64,000 bases of DNA from Solwaraspora sp. WMMD406 (GTDB lineage Bacteria > Actinomycetota > Actinomycetes > Mycobacteriales > Micromonosporaceae). The stretch spans positions 6,046,001 through 6,110,000 of the forward strand of contig NZ_JARUBF010000001.1 in NCBI RefSeq assembly GCF_029626025.1, written 5' to 3'. The notes under the pieces are model-generated. The model saw only the letters and a program-made list of their open reading frames with translations. It made no database searches and was not told the DNA's origin. Below are positions 24,544 through 33,378 of this stretch, one piece after another. Both the position numbers and the translations under genes were made by a program. Within the stretch, counting starts at the first letter, position 1. The number at the start of each line of letters is the position of its first letter.

Positions 24544-25814
24544 CGACAGTGGACACGCCGCAGCGGGTACGGCCGGCCGACCACCTGCTGCGCTCCCATC
24601 GCGGGTTCCGGCTGCTGCTCGCCTCCGACGTGGTCAGCCGTACCGGCGGCCACGTCGCGCTCGTCGCCCTGCCGCTGCTCGCGGTGCTCGTGCTGGACGC
24701 CTCCGCCCAGCAGGTGGGGCTCCTGGTGGCGGCGAGCACGCTCGCTTTTCTCGTCGTCGCGCTCCCGGCCGGGGTCTGGGTGGACCGGCTACGGCAGCGG
24801 TCGGTGCTGGTCGCGGCCGACCTGGTCCGCGCGCTGGTGCTGCTGTCGGTGCCGGTGACAGCGGCGTTCGGAGCGCTCAGCCTCGGGCAGCTGTACGTGG
24901 TCGCCCTGGTGATCGGGGTCGGCAACGTCTTCTTCGACGTGGCGCAGCAGGGTTACGTCACGTACCTGGTGGGCAAGGACCGGCTGCTGGCCGGCTTCAG
25001 CAAGCTGGAGGTGGCCGGAAACGGCAGTCAGCTGGCCGGACCACCGCTAGGAGGGGCGCTGGTCCAGGTCATCACCGCCTCGGGCGCACTGGCGGTCAAC
25101 GCGGTCGGCCACCTGGCCTCTGCCTGGCTGCTCAGCCGGATCCGACCCCGCGAGCCGCGGGTCCACCGGCCCGACCAGCGGCCACGGCTGGGCCGGGAGC
25201 TCACCATCGGGGTGCGGTACGTCGCCGGTCAGCCGATTCTCCGGCTGGTCGTGCTGCACGGCATGATCGCCCTGTTGTTCGAGTACGCGCTGCTCACCGT
25301 CCAGCCGTTGCTGCTGGTGAACACGCTCGGCCTGTCGCCGGCGGCGTACGGTCTGGTGACCGGGGCCGTCGCGGTCGGCGGGGTGGTCGGCAGCGTGTTC
25401 GCCAACCGCTTCGTCGCGACGTTCGGCATCGCCCGTACGCTGTGGCTGCCGTTCGCCGTGACGTTCCCGCTGCTGCTGCTCATGCCGCTGGTGGGTCAGG
25501 GCTGGCTGGTGGCCCTCTACCCGATCGGCTACGCCGCCTACATCGGCGGCAGTGCCATCCAGAACGTCGCCCAGATCACCTACCGTCAGGCCATCTGCCC
25601 GCCGGCACTGCACGGCCGGATGAACTCCGCGATGCGGTTCCTGATGTGGGGCATGATGCCGGTGGGCGGGGTGTTCGGCGGCTTTCTGGTCCAGGCCGTC
25701 GGGGAACGGACCGCGCTGTGGGTGTGCGCCGTCGGGATGCTGGCCAGCCTGCTGCCGATGCTCGGCCGGCCGGTCCTTCGGCTACCCCGGGATGGCGGCA
25801 TCGACCAGGGCTGA
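24540..25814 (+). CDS. MFS exporter, last gene of the hydroxylase operon
   Basis: 424 residues with about 12 membrane segments; the loop WVDRLRQRSVLVAADLVRAL between segments 2 and 3 marks the MFS_3 (drug/siderophore export) type. TTG at 24540 is the start: GGAGG lies 8 nt upstream (24527-24531) and the codon overlaps the TGA of the PLP enzyme gene. Its position suggests export of, or self-resistance to, the product of the adjacent peptide-ligase locus. Confidence 0.85.
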   Translation: MTTVDTPQRVRPADHLLRSHRGFRLLLASDVVSRTGGHVALVALPLLAVLVLDASAQQVGLLVAASTLAFLVVALPAGVWVDRLRQRSVLVAADLVRALVLLSVPVTAAFGALSLGQLYVVALVIGVGNVFFDVAQQGYVTYLVGKDRLLAGFSKLEVAGNGSQLAGPPLGGALVQVITASGALAVNAVGHLASAWLLSRIRPREPRVHRPDQRPRLGRELTIGVRYVAGQPILRLVVLHGMIALLFEYALLTVQPLLLVNTLGLSPAAYGLVTGAVAVGGVVGSVFANRFVATFGIARTLWLPFAVTFPLLLLMPLVGQGWLVALYPIGYAAYIGGSAIQNVAQITYRQAICPPALHGRMNSAMRFLMWGMMPVGGVFGGFLVQAVGERTALWVCAVGMLASLLPMLGRPVLRLPRDGGIDQG

Positions 25815-26065
25815 TCGGGCCCGGTCGGATCCGGTCGCTCGGGCGTCTTGCGTCATACGTGCCCGGCACGATGCTTTGCCGTCACGGGTTGTCAGTCTGC
25901 CGCGCACGCCCACTCTGAGCTGGGACCGTACGGTGCATCGATCCACTGTCCAGCCGGGGTCAGCAGTGACGGCGTGGGCTTCAGCGCGCGGGCGTCACGC
26001 CTGATAGCACGGTATGTAGCGGTCTCGTAGCGCGCGGCTGTGGGTGCCTAGATCATCGACAAGCA

Positions 26066-26095
26066 TTGACAGTCGGGTTGGCGTGACCAGATAAT
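26066..26095 (+). promoter_or_regulatory. Sigma-70-type promoter upstream of the first alginate lyase gene
   Basis: TTGACA (26066-26071) and GATAAT (26090-26095) are separated by 18 nt. If used, the transcript would carry a leader of about 370 nt before GTG 26471. The rest of the 655-bp gap between the MFS gene and the lyase gene holds only low-complexity GC-rich repeats (including GACCGGCCCC-type repeats around 26225-26275). Confidence 0.55.
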
Positions 26096-26399
26096 GATGA
26101 ATCTCAGTAAAACGATACACTGGATTCGGGTGACGATGCGACTACTTTGCGCCAGGATTCGCGGACCTCCACGATGCCGCCACCACTCGCCCCGGACCGG
26201 ACCCACGTCGTCGACCACCCCGGTCAGACCCCGACCGGCCCCGACCGGCCCCGACCGGGCCCCGGCCGACCCCAGGAGCGCGCAGGGCCCGATCGATCTC
26301 CGCGTCCCCGGGCGAACAAGCCCGATCGATCTCGACATCCCGGGCGATCGAGGCAGACAGCCAACCGGCTTCTCGACGCACCGACCTCGCCGTAACAAC

Positions 26400-26453
26400 C
26401 GTCCCGAACCGCGACACCGTCCCGAACCGCGACACCGTCCCGAACTGCGACCC
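26400..26453 (+). repeat. 18-bp direct repeats just upstream of the alginate lyase ribosome binding site
   Basis: Three consecutive units of CGTCCCGAACCGCGACAC at 26400-26417, 26418-26435 and 26436-26453, the third with changes. They end a few nt before GGAAGGA and the GTG start. Confidence 0.85.
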
Positions 26454-26470
26454 GGAAGGATAACCGCACC

Positions 26471-27784
26471 GTGAAAACTGTCCGAACACGGGCCACGTCA
26501 CTCGCACGGATAGCACTAGTAGGCCTCGTCGCCGCCGTGGCGTCCGGCACGATGGCCACCACCGCGAGCGCCGACACCGTGACCTTGGCCAATCCAGGCT
26601 TCGAAAGTGGCTACTTCGACGGCTGGGACATCGTCAACTCCCGCAAGGTGGCTCTCTCCGACGTCGGTAACAACGGTCGCCATTCGGCCAAAATCCAAGG
26701 TAAGGGCGGCGAAGTCCGGCAACACGTCACCGTGTCACCCGACACCGAATACACCTTGACGGCGTACGTCCGAGGAAAGGGCGTCATCGGCGCCACGGTG
26801 GACGGCGACACCGTCACCGCTTCCGGCGGTGGCCGCGACTTCGAGCCGGTCAGCGTCGAATTCAACACCGGTAGCGCCAGCACCGTCGAGATCTTCGCGG
26901 CCTACGGCGGTAAGACCGGCCGGTTCGACGATTTCACCCTGTCGACCGAGCCAGCACCGATCGCCGGTTTCGACCCGACCGTCTGGGACAGTTCGGAGGC
27001 GGGCGACTACATCAAGTCCAGCGACCCATACGTCTTGAGCTTCGACGGTTTGGAGAAGTTCACCGTCACCGGCAGCGGCGGCGGTCCGCGCGACGAACTG
27101 AAGACACCGGTGGCCGCCAGGAAGGCCTCGGACGAGATCTACGAGTCCTTCTCGGCCGACATCACGTTCGATCTCGACGACGGGGTCAAGCTCATCGCCC
27201 ACCAGGTCCACGCCGGAACCGGTGCCGGCTTCTCCACCCAGGTCAAGCTCTACGTCCAGGATTCCAGCCCACTCGGGATCTTCAAGGGCGAGGGCGAACA
27301 GGACTTCACCATCGACGACTACCCGCTGCTCGAGGGCGTACCCAGCAACGGCGTCTTCGACGTGTACGTTCGTGTTCAAATCCCGGGCTTCGTGAGCGGT
27401 GACGGCGAGATCAACGAAGAGATCTTCGACCTCGGCACCATCCGGAGCGGAAAGACCATGAAGTACGAGTTAATCAACGACTACGGCGTGGTCACGGTCA
27501 ACTCGAAAATCGGCCGTACGTCGACCAGCTTCACGTACGACATGCAGGACTCCCAGGCGTCGTACATGAAGTTCGGGAGTTACGTCCAAGCCCAGGACGC
27601 CGAGAGCGGCTGCAACGTCACCAACGATCTCGACTGTGAGTACCCCGGGTGGGTCCCGTACGGCGAGGCCCGCAGCCCGGCAGAGGCGGAGGTGCTCTGG
27701 CGGCAGTACTTCGCCGACTCCGACATCAGCAAGGCCAAGGTCACCTTCAGCAACGTCGTGCACGCCGGAGGACCGCTCCAGTAA
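26471..27784 (+). CDS. Secreted polysaccharide lyase, alginate lyase (PL7-like) with N-terminal carbohydrate-binding domain
   Basis: 437 residues. A signal peptide (about 1-35, ending ATTASA) precedes a beta-sandwich carbohydrate-binding-like domain (about 37-155; LANPGFESGYFDGWDIV is the CBM4/9-type opening). The C-terminal domain (about 165-437) shows three short blocks in the order expected for the alginate lyase jelly roll: RDEL, AHQVH and MKFGSYVQ, equivalent to RxEL, Q(I/V)H and YFKxGxYxQ. Likely beta-elimination of alginate or a related uronate polymer outside the cell. The blocks are divergent, so another uronate polymer is possible. GTG at 26471 follows GGAAGGA by 11 nt. Confidence 0.65.
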   Translation: MKTVRTRATSLARIALVGLVAAVASGTMATTASADTVTLANPGFESGYFDGWDIVNSRKVALSDVGNNGRHSAKIQGKGGEVRQHVTVSPDTEYTLTAYVRGKGVIGATVDGDTVTASGGGRDFEPVSVEFNTGSASTVEIFAAYGGKTGRFDDFTLSTEPAPIAGFDPTVWDSSEAGDYIKSSDPYVLSFDGLEKFTVTGSGGGPRDELKTPVAARKASDEIYESFSADITFDLDDGVKLIAHQVHAGTGAGFSTQVKLYVQDSSPLGIFKGEGEQDFTIDDYPLLEGVPSNGVFDVYVRVQIPGFVSGDGEINEEIFDLGTIRSGKTMKYELINDYGVVTVNSKIGRTSTSFTYDMQDSQASYMKFGSYVQAQDAESGCNVTNDLDCEYPGWVPYGEARSPAEAEVLWRQYFADSDISKAKVTFSNVVHAGGPLQ

Positions 27785-27821
27785 CGGAGTCGAGGAGACA
27801 GGTACCCAACCAAGGGCACAA

Positions 27822-27877
27822 CCAGGACCAGACACAGCGTGGTCGCCGGATGACCGCCGTACTGTGTCTGGTCCTGG
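27822..27877. terminator. Long hairpin after the first alginate lyase gene
   Basis: A perfect 16-bp inverted repeat, CCAGGACCAGACACAG (27822-27837) and CTGTGTCTGGTCCTGG (27862-27877), with a 24-nt loop that itself can pair GGTC with GACC. It begins 38 nt after the stop codon. Probably a transcription terminator or mRNA-stabilising hairpin. Confidence 0.7.
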
Positions 27878-27900
27878 CCGCCTGATCGTCGCCAGCTCCC

Positions 27901-27928
27901 TCGGCGCGACCGACACCGGTCGCGCCGA
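27901..27928. terminator. Second hairpin terminator
   Basis: Perfect 12-bp arms TCGGCGCGACCG (27901-27912) and CGGTCGCGCCGA (27917-27928) with a 4-nt loop. With the preceding hairpin it isolates the two alginate lyase genes transcriptionally. Confidence 0.75.
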
Positions 27929-28096
27929 CGGTCGAGCGGCGCGAGGGCATACGCGTGACGGTGCTTCGCGGCTCGCGTGGAATCGGTGCGCGCAATCCCG
28001 CGTGCCGACTGACGCCGGCAGACCGCGCTACCTGAGCGCCCTCCCGGCGGTCGGCACCCCGCCCGGATGGCTGTCGACCCGGCACGAAACATCTTA

Positions 28097-28125
28097 TTGA
28101 CGTATCTGATTGCGTCTCCTATTCT
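28097..28125 (+). promoter_or_regulatory. Promoter of the second alginate lyase gene
   Basis: TTGACG (28097-28102), a 17-nt spacer and TATTCT (28120-28125): a near-consensus housekeeping-sigma promoter, predicting a start near 28132 and a leader of about 140 nt. Confidence 0.7.
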
Positions 28126-28147
28126 CACCTGGCACTAGTGCTCGACA

Positions 28148-28163
28148 GTTCACAACTGTGAAC
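28148..28163 (+). promoter_or_regulatory. Operator palindrome downstream of the alginate lyase promoter
   Basis: GTTCACA-AC-TGTGAAC is a perfect 7-bp inverted repeat about 16 nt downstream of the predicted transcription start. A repressor bound here would block transcription, as LacI- or GntR-type sugar regulators do. No matching site was seen before the other lyase gene. Confidence 0.6.
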
Positions 28164-28269
28164 AGAATGTGCACTCCTGGCGCGATGAATCGGCGCGCGA
28201 CGAATCATCCGCCATGCGTGTCGATCGGCATCCAATCACCATCACCATCACCCGAAAGGCCACAACCGC

Positions 28270-29043
28270 ATGACAACGCTCCGCACACAGCGACTCGTGA
28301 CCACATTGCTGGCGACCACGGCTGTCCTGGCAGCATCTCTGCTCACCCCGGGAAGCGTCGCCACCGCCGCCGCCCCGTGCGACTACCCGGCCCAACAGCT
28401 CAACCTGACGAACTGGAAGGTCACGTTGCCGACCGGTTCATCCGGGTCGCCGACCGAGATCAAGCAACCCCAGCTCAAGACCTACTCGGCGAATCCGTGG
28501 TTCACAGTCAACTCCACCTGCACCGGAGTTCAGTTCCGATCCCCGGTCAACGGAGTAACCACGCCCAACTCGAGCTACGCGCGTTCCGAACTGCGCGAGA
28601 TGGCCAGCAACGGCACCCAGAACGCCTCTTGGTCGGCGACCTCGGGCACGCACACCATGACCTTCCGGCTGGCGTTCAACAAGCTCCCGAACACCAAGTC
28701 CCACGTCGTCGGAGCCCAGATCCACGACGGCGACGACGACGTCACCGTCTTCCGCCTGGAAGGCACCAACCTGTACGTCACCAAAGGAAACACCACCAAT
28801 CACAAGCTGATCACTAGCAACTACAAGCTGCACACAGTCTTCGAAGGCAAGTTCGTGGTCAGTGGCGGCCAGATCAAGGTGTACTACAACGGTGTCCTGC
28901 AGACGACCATCGCGCACACCGCGTCCGGCAACTATTTCAAGGCCGGGGCCTACACCCAGGCCAATTGCGGGAACTCCTCCCCGTGCAGCAGCTCGAACTA
29001 CGGTCAGGTGAGCATCTACAAGTTGCTCGTCACGCACTCCTGA
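28270..29043 (+). CDS. Secreted alginate lyase, polysaccharide lyase family 7
   Basis: 257 residues. A signal peptide (about 1-36, ending ATAAA) is followed by a single PL7 beta-jelly-roll. The three diagnostic blocks are present: RSELREM (catalytic Arg), GAQIHD (Gln-Ile-His) and YFKAGAYTQ (catalytic Tyr). QIH, rather than QVH, is often associated with guluronate- or MG-preferring enzymes. The size equals a catalytic domain alone. Cysteines CDYPAQ and CTGV, and CGNSSPC, likely form disulfides. ATG at 28270 follows CCGAAAGG. It has its own promoter and operator and ends in a terminator hairpin. Confidence 0.92.
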   Translation: MTTLRTQRLVTTLLATTAVLAASLLTPGSVATAAAPCDYPAQQLNLTNWKVTLPTGSSGSPTEIKQPQLKTYSANPWFTVNSTCTGVQFRSPVNGVTTPNSSYARSELREMASNGTQNASWSATSGTHTMTFRLAFNKLPNTKSHVVGAQIHDGDDDVTVFRLEGTNLYVTKGNTTNHKLITSNYKLHTVFEGKFVVSGGQIKVYYNGVLQTTIAHTASGNYFKAGAYTQANCGNSSPCSSSNYGQVSIYKLLVTHS

Positions 29044-29054
29044 CGACCGGTGAC

Positions 29055-29088
29055 CTGTCGGGGTCCCCGGTTCCGGGGATCCCGACAG
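29055..29088. terminator. Terminator of the PL7 gene
   Basis: A 15-bp stem with one mismatch, CTGTCGGGGTCCCCG (29055-29069) and CGGGGATCCCGACAG (29074-29088), around GTTC. It starts 11 nt after the PL7 stop codon. Confidence 0.8.
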
Positions 29089-29575
29089 TCATCGACGTGC
29101 CGCGCGTCGGTGACCTCCGGTCGGTCGGGACGCAGCGGCCAATAGGCGCCGAGGGTGCAGACCGCCACCAGCAACACGATGACCGGCTGGTAGCCGGCCA
29201 CCAACGCCGTACCGATGAGCGCGTGCGGGCAGGCGACCGCCAGCACGGCAGCCGGCTACTTGGTGCAGTGCGGGCCGCACAAGCAGAAGAAGACGTCGCC
29301 TACGGGCCGTCGCCCCGCGGGTGGGCCCAGCCCAACATCTGTCGCGGACCGTACGACTGGTGGGCCAGCAACACCGGTGGCCAGCTGTAGCGGCACCCGT
29401 CCGCCGCGATCGACGTCGACATGCCATGCCATGCCACTCGGTGTCATGTACGCCCGCGCCACTCGCTGTACGTCAATGCTCTCGCCAGCTTGATACCACT
29501 TTGATATAGACAGTGCACTGAGGATCGCACGGAAGCCCCGGGAACCACCAACGCTAGGATCATTCGTACCTGGGC
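29089..29575. other. Gap without a supported gene
   Basis: About 490 bp between the PL7 terminator and the helicase gene. A short minus-strand frame (29016-29246) encodes a hydrophobic stretch (ALIGTALVAGYQPVIVLLVAV) but has no ribosome binding site and runs through the terminator, so it is at most a gene remnant. A TATAGA near 29505 could be part of the helicase promoter, but no matching -35 box is visible. Confidence 0.4.
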
Positions 29576-32500
29576 ATGAACCGAGCGACGATCGGAGTGG
29601 TGTTGGGACCGAACACGCAGACCACACGTGCGCAGATCATCCGGTTCTGGCGGACGGTGGAAATGTTCAGTCCGCAGGGTGTCGAGAAGACCGACCCTGA
29701 TCGACTGGTGTTCCCGGTCAGCCCTGGGCAGCCGCTACCGTGGGAAAAGAGCCACCAGCTCGCCCGGCGGAAGCTACACCGCATGCAGGCCTGGCAACAC
29801 GTCGTTTACCTGGGCATTTACCGACTCGATCGCCTGTTCGAGGAGCTGGCGACGGTCTTCAAGCCAGACCAGGACAGCTATGACGAGCGGCCGGCAGGAG
29901 AGAGCGCCCTCGCCGCCTTCGTGGTCGACGAGAACGGCTCGGCCCTTCCCGAGTCGGTAGTGCTGTCGAGTTGCGCCTGGGCCACCGGCAAGGTGGTACG
30001 GGACAAACACCTCGACAGCGGCCTGCGGTCCGAGTTCCAGGACGTGACATCCACATTCCGTACGACGGTGAAGGCGACGATCGGCTCGAACGACTTCTTC
30101 GAGGACCGCGTGCCGAGCCTGCAGTGGATTCCACATCTGATGGATCACGAGCTACTCGCCTCGTGTCTGGAGACGGCGGCGGAGGTTACAGGAATCGACA
30201 CGTTGCTGTCGTGCACCGAGATCAGGATCAAGAGCCAGATCGTGGCCCGCAGCGCCGCGCAGGCCGCCGGCAGCGAGTTCCTCAACAGCTTCATCATGAG
30301 CGATCTCGATCTGGTCGCGGACGAGACAGCCAACGGCAGCATCGGCGTCGCGCTGCGGGACTACCTGCGTCCCGAGGCCGACATCACGACCAGGGACCGA
30401 GTGAACGTACGGGATCGGACCGACGCGGTGTTGACGGCGACGGCACCGGACACCGTTCCGGCGGGACGCTGGCCCAGCCAACCGGAGCACGCGCTCGCGC
30501 TCAATCAGCAACTCGCGGTCAACGAAGCCCTGAGCATGACCGACGGCGGTGTACGCGGCGTCAACGGCCCACCCGGCACAGGCAAGACCACGATGCTGCG
30601 CGACCTCGTCGCCGCGCTCGTCGTGGAACGCGCCCGCCAGCTGGCGGCGCTGACCGACCCGCGCCAGGCGTTCACCGGCCGGACACTGCGCTGGCGGACC
30701 GCGACACGGACCCGCACCGTGAACGTGTGGCGTCCGGCCCTCACCGGCTTCGAGATGGTCGTCGCTTCGGCGAACAACGGCGCCGTACAGAACGTCACCG
30801 ACGAAATCCCCGCCGCTGGGGCGATCGGCGAGTCGTGGCGGGAACAGGCCGCCGCCGTGGACTATTTCCCCGATGTCGCCACGGCGCTGCTCGCCAAAGG
30901 CCCGGACGCCACGGCCACACCGGTCACGGAACACGCGTGGGCGCTGGTCGCGGCGCGGCTGGGCAACAAGAGCAACCGCAGTCGGTTCGTCGACAGGTTC
31001 TGGTACCACACCCCGGACAAACCGACGGACAGGCCAGCCGACAAACGCACGGGTGAGAGCGACGACGGTCACCGCTGGTCGGGACTGCTGTCGGTACTCA
31101 AGGAGTACGAGCAGACCGGCCCGGACGTCCCCTGGCCGCAGGCGGTGGCACAGTTTCGGGCTGCGGAAACGCGTGTGGCGCGGCTCCGTAGGCAACGGTC
31201 CGAGGTCTACCGGAACGTCCAGCGCCGGGCGCAGCTCGGCGAGAAGCTCGCTGACCTGCGTCATGCGGTGAAGTCGACGACGGACGCGGTCGAGGCAGCG
31301 CGACTACGGCACACGGCGGCCGTCGACGACGAACGCGCGCGGGCGGCGGAGGCCGACCGGTTCGCACTGACCCGCCAGGCCGAAGCCGAACAGGACGCCC
31401 GCCAGCGCCTCGTGGCCGCCGAACAGAGCATCGCGGACGGTCAACGCCACGCCGAACGCCTGATCGCGGGCCGTAAAGCGACCGCGGAGCGGGCTGTCCG
31501 GTCGTGGGAGGCCGAGCTGAGCCGGCGGTGGCAGACCCGTGCCGCGCACCAACAGTCGCGGCCGAGCCTGTGGGAGTGGTTGCGCACCCTCGGCGAGGCC
31601 TACCGGAGCTGGTCACACTACGACCGTTGGCTCCTCAACGAGGTCCACCGGGCACAAGCGTCACTCGACGCCGCGCACGCGGAGTCAAGCGCCGCCCAGC
31701 GGGAGATCGACGCCGTACATCAGGGTGTGGACGACGCACGGCGCGAAGCGGACGCGATCAAGCGCAAGCTGGACGCGGGCATTCCCAAGCCAAAGGTCGA
31801 CCACCCGCCGCTGGCCGCCGCCCGGCGGTCGGTCGAGTCGGCCGCCCGCGAGGTCTCGGCCGCCAGCCGGGTCCTCCGCGAGACCGAGGACGCGGTACGG
31901 GCAGCCGACAGCGAGCTGGCCGCGCTGGACGTCACACTCGCCCGGGCGGCCGACGCCCTCGGCCGGCACTACCCCGACGCAGGCTGGCACACCGATCGTC
32001 CGCGCCGGGAAATGGTGGCGCCCTGGACCGACAAGGACTGGAACACGGCCCGCAGCGAGCTGTTTCTCGCCGCGTTGGCGCTGCACAAGGCGTTTCTTCG
32101 GCACAGCGCCGCCCCGCTGCGACGCAACCTGCAGGCCGCGATGGACCTGGTCAGCGGGGACGCCCCCGACGACGTGCCCGCCGACGCGGCGTTGGCGGCC
32201 TGGCAGAGCCTGTTCTTCGTCGTACCAGTGGTGTCCACCACCTTCGCCTCGTACGCCCGGCTGTTCGGTCACCTCGGCAAGGAGGCACTCGGGTGGCTGT
32301 TGATCGACGAAGCCGGCCAGGCGACGCCGCAGAACGCCGTCGGCGCGCTCTGGCGGACCAGACGCGCCGTGGTCGTCGGCGACCCGCTGCAGCTGGAGCC
32401 GATCACCACCCTGCCGTTCCCCACCGAACAGGCGATCCGGGACGATGCGGACGTCGACGAGCAGTGGTCGCCCAGCCGTACCTCGGTGCAGCGTCTCGCT

Positions 32501-33142
32501 GACCGGCTCACGCCGCTGGGCACCTGGCTGACGGACGCCGACGACAGCGACCCGACCTGGGTCGGTGTGCCGTTGACCGTGCACCGACGCTGCGACCAAC
32601 CGATGTTCGACATCGTCAACCAGGTCGCCTACGACGGGCTGATGATCGACGGCACCGGTACGGCGGCCCGGGAGAGCTTTCGCGCCGACTACCCGACGCT
32701 GCCCCCGTCGAAGTGGATCGACGTCCCGGGCTCCGCGGCGCAGGGCCACTGGATTCCCGACCAGGGCCGACAACTCGACCGCGTCCTCGGAACGCTCGCC
32801 GATTTGGGCTTCGACATGTCGGAGGTGATGGTGATCGGCCCGTTCCGTGACGTCGCCCGGGAGATCAGGCGGCGTACCAGGCGCTATCCCGACCTGGTCG
32901 CCGGCACCGTACACACCGCCCAGGGCAAGCAGGCCGATGTCGTGGTGTTCGTCCTGGGCGGTGCGCCCGACCGCCTCGGCGCGCTCCGGTGGGCATCGAA
33001 CAAGCCGAACCTGCTCAACGTCGCGGTCAGCCGCGCCAAACGCAGGTTGTACGTCATCGGGGACCGAAAGGTGTGGTCGACGATGCGCTACTTCGATGTC
33101 CTCGCGGCGAAGCTGCCACACCAGTCCCCTATCGAACCGTAG
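29576..33142 (+). CDS. Large SF1 (UPF1/DNA2-like) helicase with central coiled coil
   Basis: 1188 residues. Walker A GPPGTGKT is at residues 331-338 and Walker B LLIDEAGQ at about 908-915, followed by VGDPLQLEPI (motif III) and, near the C-terminus, TVHTAQGKQADVV and NVAVSRAKRRLYVIGD (motifs V and VI). The order and spelling fit the SF1B UPF1/DNA2 group. The roughly 570 residues between motifs I and II hold an Arg/Glu/Ala-rich probable coiled coil (about 525-790), much longer than in housekeeping helicases. The N-terminal 300 residues are not recognised. It opens an accessory block with toxin-antitoxin, immunity and restriction genes, so a defence role is possible but unproven. Confidence 0.8.
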   Translation: MNRATIGVVLGPNTQTTRAQIIRFWRTVEMFSPQGVEKTDPDRLVFPVSPGQPLPWEKSHQLARRKLHRMQAWQHVVYLGIYRLDRLFEELATVFKPDQDSYDERPAGESALAAFVVDENGSALPESVVLSSCAWATGKVVRDKHLDSGLRSEFQDVTSTFRTTVKATIGSNDFFEDRVPSLQWIPHLMDHELLASCLETAAEVTGIDTLLSCTEIRIKSQIVARSAAQAAGSEFLNSFIMSDLDLVADETANGSIGVALRDYLRPEADITTRDRVNVRDRTDAVLTATAPDTVPAGRWPSQPEHALALNQQLAVNEALSMTDGGVRGVNGPPGTGKTTMLRDLVAALVVERARQLAALTDPRQAFTGRTLRWRTATRTRTVNVWRPALTGFEMVVASANNGAVQNVTDEIPAAGAIGESWREQAAAVDYFPDVATALLAKGPDATATPVTEHAWALVAARLGNKSNRSRFVDRFWYHTPDKPTDRPADKRTGESDDGHRWSGLLSVLKEYEQTGPDVPWPQAVAQFRAAETRVARLRRQRSEVYRNVQRRAQLGEKLADLRHAVKSTTDAVEAARLRHTAAVDDERARAAEADRFALTRQAEAEQDARQRLVAAEQSIADGQRHAERLIAGRKATAERAVRSWEAELSRRWQTRAAHQQSRPSLWEWLRTLGEAYRSWSHYDRWLLNEVHRAQASLDAAHAESSAAQREIDAVHQGVDDARREADAIKRKLDAGIPKPKVDHPPLAAARRSVESAAREVSAASRVLRETEDAVRAADSELAALDVTLARAADALGRHYPDAGWHTDRPRREMVAPWTDKDWNTARSELFLAALALHKAFLRHSAAPLRRNLQAAMDLVSGDAPDDVPADAALAAWQSLFFVVPVVSTTFASYARLFGHLGKEALGWLLIDEAGQATPQNAVGALWRTRRAVVVGDPLQLEPITTLPFPTEQAIRDDADVDEQWSPSRTSVQRLADRLTPLGTWLTDADDSDPTWVGVPLTVHRRCDQPMFDIVNQVAYDGLMIDGTGTAARESFRADYPTLPPSKWIDVPGSAAQGHWIPDQGRQLDRVLGTLADLGFDMSEVMVIGPFRDVAREIRRRTRRYPDLVAGTVHTAQGKQADVVVFVLGGAPDRLGALRWASNKPNLLNVAVSRAKRRLYVIGDRKVWSTMRYFDVLAAKLPHQSPIEP

Positions 33143-33378
33143 CGCCGCCCGGCAGGTCAGGCGGTCGTCCGGCCGAGTTCCACATCGATACGCGGCTGCT
33201 CGGCGTCACGGTATGCGGGAGCAACCAATGGGACCAGGATCAGGATTGGTCGTGCGACAGGATCTTGCCGGCCATCCTTCCCGCCGGCTCCGAGCTCACG
33301 ATCTACGCGACGCGACACCAGGGAAAAACGTGGCGAAGCCGGACTTACGTGGGCACAGGCGAGAGGATAATCAAATGA
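33143..33378 (+). pseudogene. C-terminal remnant of an SCP1.201/DddA-like deaminase toxin
   Basis: The frame reads from just after the helicase stop to TGA at 33376-33378. Its last 60 residues (CGSNQWDQ, SCDRILPAILPAGSELTIY, TYVGTGE) resemble the end of SCP1.201-type cytidine deaminase toxins, where a zinc Cys precedes an 'LP..LP.GS.LTV' strand. The upstream part with the catalytic HxE motif, delivery domains and a start codon are missing. The stop overlaps the ATG of the immunity gene (ATGA), the usual toxin-immunity spacing. The assignment rests on pattern memory plus the adjacent Imm1 gene. Confidence 0.55.

Noticed and set aside
26094-26474. A 126-codon plus-strand frame before the first alginate lyase gene
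   Set aside because: Pro/Arg-rich low-complexity translation of GC-rich repeats; begins at the -10 box of the predicted promoter.
29016-29246. A short minus-strand frame with two hydrophobic stretches
   Set aside because: It contains the PL7 terminator and its 3' end overlaps the PL7 gene; no start signal.
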